A DNA stretch of 64,000 nt from a virus, in the IMG/VR virus record IMGVR_UViG_3300034375_013346, positions 1 through 64,000 of that record, one strand, 5' to 3'. This document shows, piece by piece, positions 25,803 to 33,352 of this stretch. Both the position numbers and the translations under genes were made by a program. Numbering within the stretch: the first letter of the stretch is position 1; every line of letters starts with the position of its first letter. The notes below the pieces were generated by a model that was not told the DNA's origin, searched no databases, and was given only the letters and a program-made list of their open reading frames with translations.

Positions 25803-26408
25803 TCAATCCTCGAATAAGCTTTCAGTGTTCGTTTTTCGGTTAAAGTATTTCTCTGCATGCTCCCGATTTAATGCATTCACAAACTCATCGATTTCATCCG
25901 CTGACGAGAAAACAAAAACCCCTCCCTTGGAATCAATATACTGATTGGAGTATGAGTTGAGTTCTCCGGTGGAAACGATAAGTAGAGGAGCACCATCGAT
26001 GTGCTTAAATCTATAGGTCAATCTTACGCTGTAGTCGAAGTTCCAATCACCATATGTAAATGCACATTTGAGATTTCTTGGTTTAATTGACATCTCTTTT
26101 TCAAGATCCGTTACATTATTAGCAACAGAAATCGAATCCCATTCGGCATACTTACTCCTCGCTTGTTCCATGTTGCTAATTAAGGAAGCAAGATCATCAG
26201 GTTTTTCAACCATTAAAACAACAGGTCTATTTTCACCAGCTAGAGAATACATGTCAATAAAGTATTCATAATCACCGTCGTCCTGGACTGCGGAGACCTC
26301 ATATGAGGGATTTTCAAAATAGCTCATCATATACGAGCTAATAGCTTCTTGACCCGATGCTGAAGCTGAGAGGATCAGGGCAAAGATAAACGGCGCTACT
26401 TTTTCCAT
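25803..26408 (-). CDS. Exported protein of unknown function
   Basis: 201 residues with a signal peptide at 1-19 (VAPFIFALILSASASGQ). The mature part is mixed alpha/beta with no recognised family. Its place opposite the secreted pair suggests a periplasmic or envelope role. Confidence 0.7.
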   Translation of the reverse strand: MEKVAPFIFALILSASASGQEAISSYMMSYFENPSYEVSAVQDDGDYEYFIDMYSLAGENRPVVLMVEKPDDLASLISNMEQARSKYAEWDSISVANNVTDLEKEMSIKPRNLKCAFTYGDWNFDYSVRLTYRFKHIDGAPLLIVSTGELNSYSNQYIDSKGGVFVFSSADEIDEFVNALNREHAEKYFNRKTNTESLFED

Positions 26409-26526
26409 GTCGGAATTTTTTGGTTTTTAAAGATTTTCGGATTGGGGTGGATTCACGCTTGAATCCTTTTTGATGACTGTAAATCTAATCAATATCTACG
26501 GAATAAAAAAATTACTCCTTTTTTTG

Positions 26527-26612
26527 TACTCGAAGCGGGACTCGAACCCGCACGAACAATTCTGTTCAGCAGAGTTTAAGTCTGCCGTGTCTCCCAATTC
26601 CACCATTCGAGC
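26527..26612 (-). tRNA. tRNA-Leu (TAA)
   Basis: Acceptor GCTCGAA/TTCGAGT, anticodon stem GCAGA/TCTGC with loop CTTAAAC (anticodon TAA), long variable arm typical of leucine, T-arm GCGGG-TTCGAGT-CCCGC. CCA is not encoded (ACA). Confidence 0.92.
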
Positions 26613-26637
26613 ATATTTCACAACTCGGATTCAATCT

Positions 26638-26910
26638 TCATATTCGCCGTTCCGCATGGTTTTTTTTATTTAGGGTTAGGTATACACCAAATAAGGCGGA
26701 GATAAAGATAAACAAAAATCCTGGGTCAATTGATATTGTACCGCAACAGTTGTAGCAAGGATGTTGTGTATCGTTACACCACCACGGTGGATTTACCTGA
26801 TAGCAAGGCTGACAGTCGCTTTCTTCGGGCCCGCTAAGATAAGATCCGCTGCCATAGTCAGTGAGATATGGGTTGTTTGTAAAAGCTGGATCTTTTTTCG
26901 GATCATACAT
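26638..26910 (-). CDS. Cys-rich single-span membrane protein
   Basis: 90 residues. The N-terminal 60 carry six cysteines (CQPCYQ, WWCND, CYNCC); one membrane segment (GFLFIFISALFGVYL) and a basic tail follow. No signal peptide. Function unknown; the Cys pattern could bind metal or form disulfides outside the membrane. Confidence 0.6.
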   Translation of the reverse strand: MYDPKKDPAFTNNPYLTDYGSGSYLSGPEESDCQPCYQVNPPWWCNDTQHPCYNCCGTISIDPGFLFIFISALFGVYLTLNKKNHAERRI

Positions 26911-26939
26911 GGTGATGCAGATTCATGATAAGGAATTCA

Positions 26940-27605
26940 TTATTTTTTCCTTAGTACCAATTTTTGATTTGGCCCGAGCTGATATTCACCTAAAAGTTCC
27001 CACGGGGATTCTGGCTTTTTGCAGTAGTGGTATATCATGGATCCTTTGCCCAATATCTCCTGTCTTACCTCGTATTGTTCGGTGTCCCCGCCATTCCACT
27101 TCCAGAAAATAAAAGTGCCCCTCATAAAATTATCGTCTACCACGATATAGCTTCCGCTTTCCATTTTGCTCTCTATTGCTTGAAACTCCAAGAATCCGTG
27201 GAGCATAGCTGGCTCTGGGTCAAATATATCAAGATCCCAAGAATCCAGGTGTACTATGGTTGGACTACCATCATATTTTTCTAGGAATTGAATTGAATCG
27301 GATGTAGATGCTGTATACTCAAGATCAGGTAAGAATTTATTGAATATCTCAATGCTGGAATCACATACCTCTTTATCATTATCAACGGAACAAAAACTCC
27401 CGCCATCCAAATTAGCAAGGTGTGCAAATAGTAGACCAAAGCACCCATCACCCAGGTTTTGACTAGCACCAGTTTCGATTACCTCTATCCTATCGATTGT
27501 GTTAAGGTCTATCAATGATGCTACCTTCTCCGCCTGCTCTCTACGATCATCGCTAATCTCGGAAATCGAGGTATAAAAATCAAGGGATTTCCACCACCTT
27601 CTCAT
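26940..27605 (-). CDS. SAM-dependent methyltransferase-like protein
   Basis: 221 residues. Rossmann-type methyltransferase of the Methyltransf_24 kind: VIETGASQNLG as motif I, FCSVDNDKEVC as motif II, IVHLDSWDLDIFDPE, and SGSYIVVDDNF. The usual glycine-rich loop (ETGASQNLGDG) is intact. These often act on sugars. A second member is at 56552. Confidence 0.7.
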   Translation of the reverse strand: MRRWWKSLDFYTSISEISDDRREQAEKVASLIDLNTIDRIEVIETGASQNLGDGCFGLLFAHLANLDGGSFCSVDNDKEVCDSSIEIFNKFLPDLEYTASTSDSIQFLEKYDGSPTIVHLDSWDLDIFDPEPAMLHGFLEFQAIESKMESGSYIVVDDNFMRGTFIFWKWNGGDTEQYEVRQEILGKGSMIYHYCKKPESPWELLGEYQLGPNQKLVLRKK

Positions 27606-27620
27606 CAGCTTATAAAATGT

Positions 27621-27884
27621 TTAATATTCATATTCGCCATACACATCACCATAGTCATCCGCCGGATCTGAATCCACATGCAAGGGTTCCTGAGGTCTAT
27701 CCTTAAGAATGGTTTTAGACTTCCTCTCTATCCATCCGTAGCTATCCCCCTTGAATTCCTTCCAATTGTCAAAATCCTCAAGTTCCTTTATGATCTCGTC
27801 GGGTATTAATATAAACCCTTCGGGAGCTATACCTTGATACTTATAATAGCATGAGTATTTGATTTTATCTTCTATGTTGGACAA
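27621..27884 (-). CDS. Small unknown protein
   Basis: 87 residues, acidic and Tyr-rich at the C-terminus (DPADDYGDVYGEYEY). No family recognised. Confidence 0.55.
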   Translation of the reverse strand: MSNIEDKIKYSCYYKYQGIAPEGFILIPDEIIKELEDFDNWKEFKGDSYGWIERKSKTILKDRPQEPLHVDSDPADDYGDVYGEYEY

Positions 27885-27910
27885 TTTTAGTGACTTTTCT
27901 TTGTTACTTG

Positions 27911-27986
27911 AGTCGAAGGCAGGAATCGAACCTATCGCGTCACAACCAGTCTTAGCTGGTCTGCTCTACCACTGAGCTACTTCGAC
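27911..27986 (-). tRNA. tRNA with 8-base anticodon loop, isotype uncertain
   Basis: Perfect acceptor GTCGAAG/CTTCGAC, D-arm GCTC/GAGC, and anticodon stem GACCA/TGGTT enclosing GCTAAGAC, eight bases instead of seven. If T is position 33 the anticodon is AAG; a four-base anticodon is also conceivable. The T-stem has one mismatch (ATAGG/CCTGC) and the variable loop is long. CCA not encoded. It may be a decaying tRNA or a frameshift-type tRNA. Confidence 0.75.
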
Positions 27987-28021
27987 TTAACTACCGTTTC
28001 CGGATTTCTTAGTTTACTTAT

Positions 28022-28348
28022 CTACTTATGTTTCGAAATAGCTTCTAATTTTCTATTGATAGATTCGATATCTTTAGAAATACCATCCGCCATTTTGTCT
28101 GTCCGAGAATCTATATAGCCATAAAGCTTATTCAATTCATCGTGCACATTGTTGTTGAGGGTATCTGTATAGTCGATTTGGTCGGAATTCTGTTTATCCC
28201 TAGCCCTATCTACTTCTTCGATATTCCTCGAAAGATCAATGATCTGCTTCTTGATTTTGTTTAAATGCATGTAATTCACGAACATACCCACGACCATCAT
28301 AGCAACGATGACCGCACATACACCCGCAAGAAAATAGAATGTTTCCAT
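28022..28348 (-). CDS. Membrane-anchored coiled-coil protein
   Basis: 108 residues from the ATG at 28348 (METFYFLAGVCAV); the longer frame to 28447 runs through tRNA-Gly and is rejected. N-terminal membrane segment at about 5-28, then a long helical charged region with heptads. Could be spanin-like or a scaffold; not recognised. Confidence 0.65.
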   Translation of the reverse strand: METFYFLAGVCAVIVAMMVVGMFVNYMHLNKIKKQIIDLSRNIEEVDRARDKQNSDQIDYTDTLNNNVHDELNKLYGYIDSRTDKMADGISKDIESINRKLEAISKHK

Positions 28349-28389
28349 AATTGTTAGTTTTATTTTTTTAGGATGGAAACGGTAGTTAG

Positions 28390-28462
28390 AGCGGGTGACC
28401 GGATTCGAACCGGCTGCCCCCAGCTTGGAAGGCTGGTGCTCGACCACATGAGCTTCACCCGC
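28390..28462 (-). tRNA. tRNA-Gly (TCC)
   Basis: Acceptor GCGGGTG/CACCCGC, anticodon stem CCAGC/GCTGG with loop CTTCCAA (anticodon TCC), T-arm GCCGG-TTCGAAT-CCGGT. CCA not encoded. Confidence 0.93.
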
Positions 28463-28467
28463 TTTTG

Positions 28468-28541
28468 CTCCCCCACCTGGGCTCGAACCAGGGACCTATT
28501 GATTAACAGTCAACCGCTCTAACCAGCTGAGCTATGGGGGA
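28468..28541 (-). tRNA. tRNA-Asn (GTT)
   Basis: Acceptor TCCCCCA/TGGGGGA, anticodon stem GTTGA/TCAAT with loop CTGTTAA (anticodon GTT), T-arm CCTGG-TTCGAGC-CCAGG. Five bases from tRNA-Gly. Confidence 0.93.
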
Positions 28542-28553
28542 ATAGAAAGGTCC

Positions 28554-28574
28554 GGGCCCAAAAAGGGCCCTTTT
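28554..28574. other. GGGCCC hairpin inside the tRNA array
   Basis: GGGCCC-AAAAA-GGGCCC-TTTT: a strong six-base-pair stem between tRNA-Asn and tRNA-Met. With T-runs on both strands it may be a weak terminator or an RNA-processing signal. Confidence 0.45.
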
Positions 28575-28585
28575 GAAGACCTTAG

Positions 28586-28659
28586 TTGCGGGAGTGGGAC
28601 TCGAACCCACGGCCTCCAGGTTATGAGCCTGGCGAGCTACCAACTGCTACCATCCCGCT
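28586..28659 (-). tRNA. tRNA-Met (CAT), initiator-like
   Basis: Anticodon loop CTCATAA in stem CCAGG/CCTGG, D-arm ending GCAGTTGGTAGCTCG as in bacterial initiators, and an unpaired first acceptor base (A1:A72), an initiator hallmark. Only part of the initiator GGG/CCC anticodon-stem run is present, so the initiator call is tentative. Confidence 0.85.
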
Positions 28660-28669
28660 ATTTGCTATG

Positions 28670-28743
28670 TGCTCCCTGTAGGGCTTGAACCTACGACCTA
28701 CCGATTATGAGTCGGGTGCTCTGACCAACTGAGCTAAGAGAGC
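28670..28743 (-). tRNA. tRNA-Met or Ile2 (CAT)
   Basis: Fully paired acceptor GCTCTCT/AGGGAGC (one G-T), anticodon stem CCCGA/TCGGT with loop CTCATAA, T-arm GTAGG-TTCAAGC-CCTAC. Elongator Met, or Ile2 if C34 is modified to lysidine; sequence alone does not decide. Confidence 0.88.
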
Positions 28744-28776
28744 GGAAAAGATTTTTAAAGGAAAAATTTGTCTAGG

Positions 28777-28853
28777 TAGGCACGGCGGGGATTGAACCCA
28801 CATGTAACCATTTACTCTTTCTACAAGGTATAAGCTTGAGGAGATACGTGCCC
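28777..28853 (-). tRNA. tRNA-like element with abnormal D and anticodon arms
   Basis: Perfect seven-base-pair acceptor GGGCACG/CGTGCCT with A-CC after it and a normal T-arm (GTGGG-TTCAATC-CCCGC), but the 43 bases between do not give a standard D-arm (no GG in the loop) or a clear five-base anticodon stem. A TTGTAGA stretch could hold a TGT or GTA anticodon. Likely a degenerate tRNA, or a tRNA-like RNA with another job. Confidence 0.5.
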
Positions 28854-28921
28854 ATATGATCAGGATGTTGGGTTGTAATTTGCATAACGAAAAGAAACTT
28901 GCTGCATACATCCTTGTGAAG

Positions 28922-29003
28922 TACCGAGGGTCGGACTCGAACCGACACACCGTAAGGCGCTAGATCCTAAGTCTAGTGCGTCTACCAATTTCGCCACCCC
29001 GGC
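28922..29003 (-). tRNA. tRNA-Leu (TAG)
   Basis: Acceptor GCCGGGG/CCTCGGT, anticodon stem CTAGA/TCTAG with loop CTTAGGA (anticodon TAG), long variable arm, T-arm GTCGG-TTCGAGT-CCGAC. Confidence 0.93.
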
Positions 29004-29078
29004 ATTTGCAGGATATCGCTTAACCTGCGGTGAGTGTTCCTTTCACCTTTTTCCCTTTCGGTACTACGATTTTTTTTG

Positions 29079-29163
29079 CGGAGAGGGAGGGATTCGAACC
29101 CCCGGTACCTTGCGGTACATCAGTTTTCAAGACTGGCGCATTCGACCACTCTGCCACCTCTCC
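29079..29163 (-). tRNA. tRNA-Ser (TGA)
   Basis: Acceptor GGAGAGG/CCTCTCC, anticodon TGA in a TTGAAA loop, long variable arm GTACCGCAAGGTAC typical of serine, T-arm GGGGG-TTCGAAT-CCCTC. Confidence 0.92.
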
Positions 29164-29242
29164 TAAATTTCCAACATGTCAAAGAACCTGATGTTTTGTT
29201 CATGGTTTATACTTCTTAAGCATAAAGTGTTTCTCCTTTATG

Positions 29243-29269
29243 AAAAAAAATACCTGAGGAAAAACCAGG
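29243..29269 (-). terminator. Candidate terminator after tmRNA
   Basis: Short CCTG/CAGG stem followed on the minus strand by TATTTTTTTT, 12 bases after the tmRNA end. The stem is short, but the U-tract is long. A second hairpin (CATAAAG/CTTTATG, 29221-29242) follows at once. Confidence 0.5.
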
Positions 29270-29280
29270 AATTAGATTTG

Positions 29281-29721
29281 TGGAGCTGGGGGGATTCGAA
29301 CCCCCGTCCAGCTAGGCAAATCCTAAGAACATCGTTCACAGGCTTAGTTGATTGTACGACATCAACAAACTTTTCCCAATCCGGATTTTTGAACTGAGGC
29401 GATCGGATTCCTCAGCGGAAGACGCTAACAGCGATCTTAAGGGTATTGGACTGTGGTCCTCAGGGTTACTGATCGACTTCCTATTGTGGGTACTACTAAC
29501 CCTTATTCCCCGTTTGCAACTTTCTGTTCCTAGGCAGTTACCGCCCGGTGCTTAGGCTACAAGTGCAACTTCAGCTTCCTCAACAGGAGCTAGTCCTGCA
29601 AGGATATAAAATGGGTTTTCGCCATTTAAAAAATACATAGGTTATTATAGAGTTTCCAATGCTAACTCTGCCTGCATCAATTCAAAGAACTTCGGCCTCC
29701 TGTCGATTCCATTTCAGCCCC
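29281..29721 (-). ncRNA. ssrA: Transfer-messenger RNA (tmRNA)
   Basis: About 441 nt. The 5' end GGGGCTGAAATGGAATCGACAGG and the 3' end GGACGGGGGTTCGAATCCCCCC-AGCTCCA pair as the alanine-tRNA-like domain (GGGGCTG/CAGCTCC); CCA is not encoded. The tag frame runs from the resume codon GGC at 29623 to TAA at 29552: 23 codons, starting GENPFYILAGLAP and ending EVALVA. The GEN start is like Bacteroidota tags, but those are about 8-10 residues and usually end ALAA. tmRNA frees stalled ribosomes and tags the broken product for proteolysis; a phage ClpP is at 36659. Confidence 0.93.
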
Positions 29722-29856
29722 TTATTTATTAGGTAAATTTAACCAATCAATATCAAAGGATATCAATATAGACTTGCTTTATTTTTCACCTTTACGTGAT
29801 CTATATGTATCATCGCGAAAATGGTTTCGTTTTAAAAAGTTAAGGATTATATCCGG
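29722..29856. promoter_or_regulatory. Region upstream of tmRNA
   Basis: 135 bp A/T-rich gap that must hold the tmRNA promoter. It contains TATCCTTTG and similar A/T boxes resembling the flavobacterial -7 motif, but no certain promoter. No coding sequence seen. Confidence 0.3.
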
Positions 29857-30507
29857 TTAGAACTCTGGATATGGGTCTAAATCAGTGTGTTCAATCCAGC
29901 CAGTTACTATGTATTTATATTGGTCCCCGCCTGGAGGATTTCCCCTATGCAGATGAGTCCAAAACGCGGGTGCTAATAGAAGATCCCCAGTTCCCGGTTG
30001 AACCTTTTGCCCGGAATATTTAAATTCAGTTGCTCCCCCGTTTACATCATTGAGATAGAATATAAAGAACAGCTGTCTCTTTGCTGAATCCCCACCCTCG
30101 TTCTCGAAGTGCCATGCATAGTATCCCTCGTCCCCAATGTATCTCTGAGCCTGTATACTTGGGAATCCCCCTCCTGTCACAGATAGCATCTGGTGTGCGT
30201 GTCGAACCAGAATATTTCTTTGCGGCACCATTCCTTGATTAAATATAAAGGGATAATCTTCCAGATAATCTACCACTCTGTGAAGAAGAATCTCAGTGAG
30301 ATAGTCGTATATCTTCCTCCACTCCGGATCATTCAGATGGTGGTTTATCATCAGATCAGTGGAAGCTTTACTTTCCTTGTTAACCCCTCCGGATGTTATT
30401 CCCTCGAATTTGTTCGATGACATTTCGAATAGATCTATGATCCTTTTGCAAATTCCAGACGGAAGCTCTGCTGGGAATATCTTGGTTAGGTATGTTTCTT
30501 CCTCCAT
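29857..30507 (-). CDS. 2OG-Fe(II) oxygenase, prolyl 4-hydroxylase-like
   Basis: 216 residues. Double-stranded beta-helix oxygenase: first iron ligands in YYAWHFENEG (H-x-E/D), then RQLFFIFYLND and GGATEF, and the distal His with the 2OG-binding basic residue in APAFWTHLHRG...YKYIVTGW. Hydroxylates a protein side chain or a small substrate. Adjacent to a second oxygenase at 31014. Confidence 0.8.
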   Translation of the reverse strand: MEEETYLTKIFPAELPSGICKRIIDLFEMSSNKFEGITSGGVNKESKASTDLMINHHLNDPEWRKIYDYLTEILLHRVVDYLEDYPFIFNQGMVPQRNILVRHAHQMLSVTGGGFPSIQAQRYIGDEGYYAWHFENEGGDSAKRQLFFIFYLNDVNGGATEFKYSGQKVQPGTGDLLLAPAFWTHLHRGNPPGGDQYKYIVTGWIEHTDLDPYPEF

Positions 30508-30995
30508 TAGAATGTTTTATTTAGTACATAGGAGAACTCAATTCTATCCTCCAGATGCTGGTTAAATCTCAGCGGAGTGATTCCTCCTGATTCCAGGTCA
30601 TATTTATAGCTTTCATCCATAAAACAATAAACACGAGAAACCCCTCTTTGTTTTAGTGAATTCGCATACTCGAATAGCAGATTTAGATCGATCTTTCCGC
30701 TATCTCCGTTAAACGAAACAAAGAGTAGAACATTGGATCCTTCTACAAGATGGTGGTGTGTAAAAAGAACTTCTGAGCCATCAGGGGCATAGAATTCTAT
30801 TCTCCAATCTAAAACTTCTCTCTCATTAGAAAAAGCACCCCACATCCCTCCCTGAAGCTCCATTTCTCCAACGTATTCGTCAGAGTTCTTGAACCATTTG
30901 ACCAGGTAATTTCCGGTCCCAATGGTTACGGTTATGGATTCATCTGCAACGGATACGTTTATGTCCTCTCCTGGTGGAGAATCTGATACTACCAT
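30507..30995 (-). CDS. Unknown protein
   Basis: 162 residues, beta-rich N-terminal half. No family recognised. Shares one base with the oxygenase gene downstream, so translationally coupled; may be its partner or substrate. Confidence 0.6.
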   Translation of the reverse strand: MVVSDSPPGEDINVSVADESITVTIGTGNYLVKWFKNSDEYVGEMELQGGMWGAFSNEREVLDWRIEFYAPDGSEVLFTHHHLVEGSNVLLFVSFNGDSGKIDLNLLFEYANSLKQRGVSRVYCFMDESYKYDLESGGITPLRFNQHLEDRIEFSYVLNKTF

Positions 30996-31013
30996 GTCAT
31001 TTATTTATTTTTT

Positions 31014-31601
31014 CTAGTGATTATTTATACATCCTGCACATTCAGTTATCGAAAGCCTTTCACCGCTCGTTACCGCAGTTACCTCGTGGGGATCCGTGCC
31101 TCTATACAAGATGAATGTTCCTTTACTTCTCGGGGCAACTTCTCCGTTTATGATCAAATCACCCCCCGAATATTCTCTCGGGTCACTCAATTGGATGGTA
31201 ATCGTCATATCCCTCTTGACACCATTATGAATTCCATCATCGATATGTAAGGTATGGTATCCTCCGGTTGGATATTTGGTAAAGTAATGCGGGCCTTCAA
31301 TACCGAACTTATAATCTGCCTTCATTGAAAAAACCCGCTCTATTTTTTCTGATAAGAATCCAATAGCATCTACCGGTATACCAACAATTTCAACCCGTCT
31401 GGGAATGCTATCTATAACTGTTTTCCTTGTGGATCTTACATCCCACATATTTGAATTCATGATTTCCGGAGAGGTGTCAATACCCTCCCAATATTTCATC
31501 AGGATGTTTATCTCCTCGTCTGAAATAACACCCTCGGCATACGAAAAGTTATCCCCCGTTTTTAGTATGAGCTCTCCCTGTCCCATGTTGTATATAATCA
31601 C
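31014..31601 (-). CDS. 2OG-Fe(II) oxygenase, PKHD/prolyl hydroxylase-like
   Basis: 195 residues. Iron-binding H-x-D in GGYHTLHIDDG, then MTITIQLSDPREYSGGDL, and distal DPHEVTAVTSGERLSI with His and the 2OG-binding Arg. Same fold as the neighbour at 29857 but clearly different in sequence. Confidence 0.82.
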   Translation of the reverse strand: MIIYNMGQGELILKTGDNFSYAEGVISDEEINILMKYWEGIDTSPEIMNSNMWDVRSTRKTVIDSIPRRVEIVGIPVDAIGFLSEKIERVFSMKADYKFGIEGPHYFTKYPTGGYHTLHIDDGIHNGVKRDMTITIQLSDPREYSGGDLIINGEVAPRSKGTFILYRGTDPHEVTAVTSGERLSITECAGCINNH

Positions 31602-32767
31602 TCCTTTGTAAGCCTTCTAAGTAACCAAAATTTCTCTATATCGCTAACCGGAACTTTTTGACATATCCGATGTACGTAATCCTCCTCTAGGTTTTTAACG
31701 TCAAACTCCAAATGCAGATGCCCATTTAATTCCGAGATTGAATCAATATCACCTATTACCTGATCGTGAAAGGTAAACCAAGACCCTGGCTCAGCTATGA
31801 AGTCGGGTATTTTTATTTCGACCTCGCTAATTTTAAGGGTAGAGCTAGAGATTCTGAAGGAAATGTGGTCAGATATATTGTAACAAGCTAGGACAACTCC
31901 GTATTTTCCATCAGCCTTGTAAGGAAAAAGAGAATATTTGAGATACTCTATTGCTGTTATTCTACTAAAATCCTTGCTTGGAGGCTTATCAGTAAGCGCT
32001 TTATATAATGTCAGTTCCCTCCCGGACTTTCCCCAATATTTCTGGAAGAATTCTTCCTCGTCTCTATATAGGACGGAATCTTCACCTCCCGAGCATGCTA
32101 CAGCCTCTATTATTTCCTCAAAGAACATGTTTCGAAACGTACCAAACCATGAAATACTATCTTTTTCCCACCGTGATGAAAACATCTCATTTTGCTGGAA
32201 TATCTCAGTTCGGTATATCGAAAACCCCCCACTTATAAATCCCTCATTTTTTCTCATAAGTAGGAGAGAATCCTTACCCTCTGAAACCATATCTTCTATC
32301 TGATCCTTGATTATATCTCCAAAATCCACCAGGGGCTGGGAATAATCATATTCGAGGTATATTGTCCATTCGTAGTTATTACGAGAAGCCAAATTAATTC
32401 CATTTTTTATTAAGCTTAAAGCAGATCTTTGGTGTGGTGCGTGTCTGGCCATGAATGAACTAAACAGACCTAGATTAGGAACGGAATACCAGTTAGACCA
32501 CCTCTGAGAAATCCCTTCAGGTTTGAATAAGGGACAGCAATTTATAAGCTCGTAATCGTTAACAAAGGTGTTATTCGAATCAAAAATAAGATAATCACAG
32601 GCCTCGGCAATTTTGTCCAGCCCATAATTGCAATGTGTAACGAAACAGACGTTAATTCCGCTTCTCTTTAGCGACAGTAGCATATCCATAGTATGTGATA
32701 GTTTTTCCATGCTATCCTGGTGAGCTCCCACTATAACTAAGGAATCGTCGATATACTTATTTTCCAT
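31598..32767 (-). CDS. Glycosyltransferase-like protein
   Basis: 389 residues from the ATG at 32767 (MENKYIDDSLVIVGAHQD). N-terminal alpha/beta part (MDMLLSLKRSGINVCFVTHC) and YEWTIYLEYDYSQPLVDF with an acidic DxD-like element suggest a GT-A transferase; the C-terminal 100 residues are beta-rich and may bind carbohydrate. Overlaps the GNAT gene by 11 bp. Confidence 0.6.
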   Translation of the reverse strand: MENKYIDDSLVIVGAHQDSMEKLSHTMDMLLSLKRSGINVCFVTHCNYGLDKIAEACDYLIFDSNNTFVNDYELINCCPLFKPEGISQRWSNWYSVPNLGLFSSFMARHAPHQRSALSLIKNGINLASRNNYEWTIYLEYDYSQPLVDFGDIIKDQIEDMVSEGKDSLLLMRKNEGFISGGFSIYRTEIFQQNEMFSSRWEKDSISWFGTFRNMFFEEIIEAVACSGGEDSVLYRDEEEFFQKYWGKSGRELTLYKALTDKPPSKDFSRITAIEYLKYSLFPYKADGKYGVVLACYNISDHISFRISSSTLKISEVEIKIPDFIAEPGSWFTFHDQVIGDIDSISELNGHLHLEFDVKNLEEDYVHRICQKVPVSDIEKFWLLRRLTKE

Positions 32768-33332
32768 CCTTGGGTACATAAGAAATGTTACATAGACCTG
32801 ACATATCAACCACCCGGCTAAGACTAACCCAATCTTCCCTCAGGATTCCCAGGAATATGCTATCCAGGTATTGCCCGCATTTATGGATACATCTCCTTTT
32901 GATTCCCTCCTTTACAAAACCAACCCAAAGGGCACTCTTTAGACTAGCTATATTATTCTCTAAGACCTCAGTATCAATCCTATTCATATTTAAAACCTCG
33001 AAGCCAAAGTCTATCCCAGCTTCTAGTACAGGTTTGGAATAACCTTGTCCCCTATGATCCGATATCACATCATGGGCAGAATCATACCTTCTATTAACCC
33101 AATCTATATTTTGTATCTTATATAAACCAACCATATCTCCGGACTGGTTCAGAGCTTTAAGAATTAGTGATTTGGAGCTATCTAGAGATGAAAACCACCT
33201 TTCCTGGTCCATCGAATTAACAAAGGATATATTGTGGGTTCCAAACCATGACTCATTCTTGAGATCCTTAAGAATCGGAAGATCCTCACTCTCTATTTTT
33301 AATAGAGTTATCCCATTCTTGTGTTTATACAT
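32757..33332 (-). CDS. GNAT acetyltransferase
   Basis: 191 residues from the ATG at 33332. GNAT core with acetyl-CoA loop in DVISDHRGQGYSKPVLEAG (R-G-x-G-x pattern) and INRIDTEVLENNIASLKSALWVGF. Neighbours the DegT aminotransferase, so an amino-sugar N-acetyltransferase (PseH/FdtC-like role) is the best guess. Confidence 0.8.
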   Translation of the reverse strand: MYKHKNGITLLKIESEDLPILKDLKNESWFGTHNISFVNSMDQERWFSSLDSSKSLILKALNQSGDMVGLYKIQNIDWVNRRYDSAHDVISDHRGQGYSKPVLEAGIDFGFEVLNMNRIDTEVLENNIASLKSALWVGFVKEGIKRRCIHKCGQYLDSIFLGILREDWVSLSRVVDMSGLCNISYVPKDGK

Positions 33333-33352
33333 AGTAATTAAAGAAATTATCT

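Noticed and set aside
26470-26673. Plus-strand frame over tRNA-Leu
   Set aside because: Reads through the tRNA; no start signal or family match.
28705-28950. Minus-strand frame through several tRNAs
   Set aside because: Covers tRNA-Met and the tRNA-like element; not protein-like.
29034-29555. Plus-strand frames across the tRNA-Ser and tmRNA genes
   Set aside because: They read through structured RNA genes on the other strand and contain the T-arm consensus as peptide.
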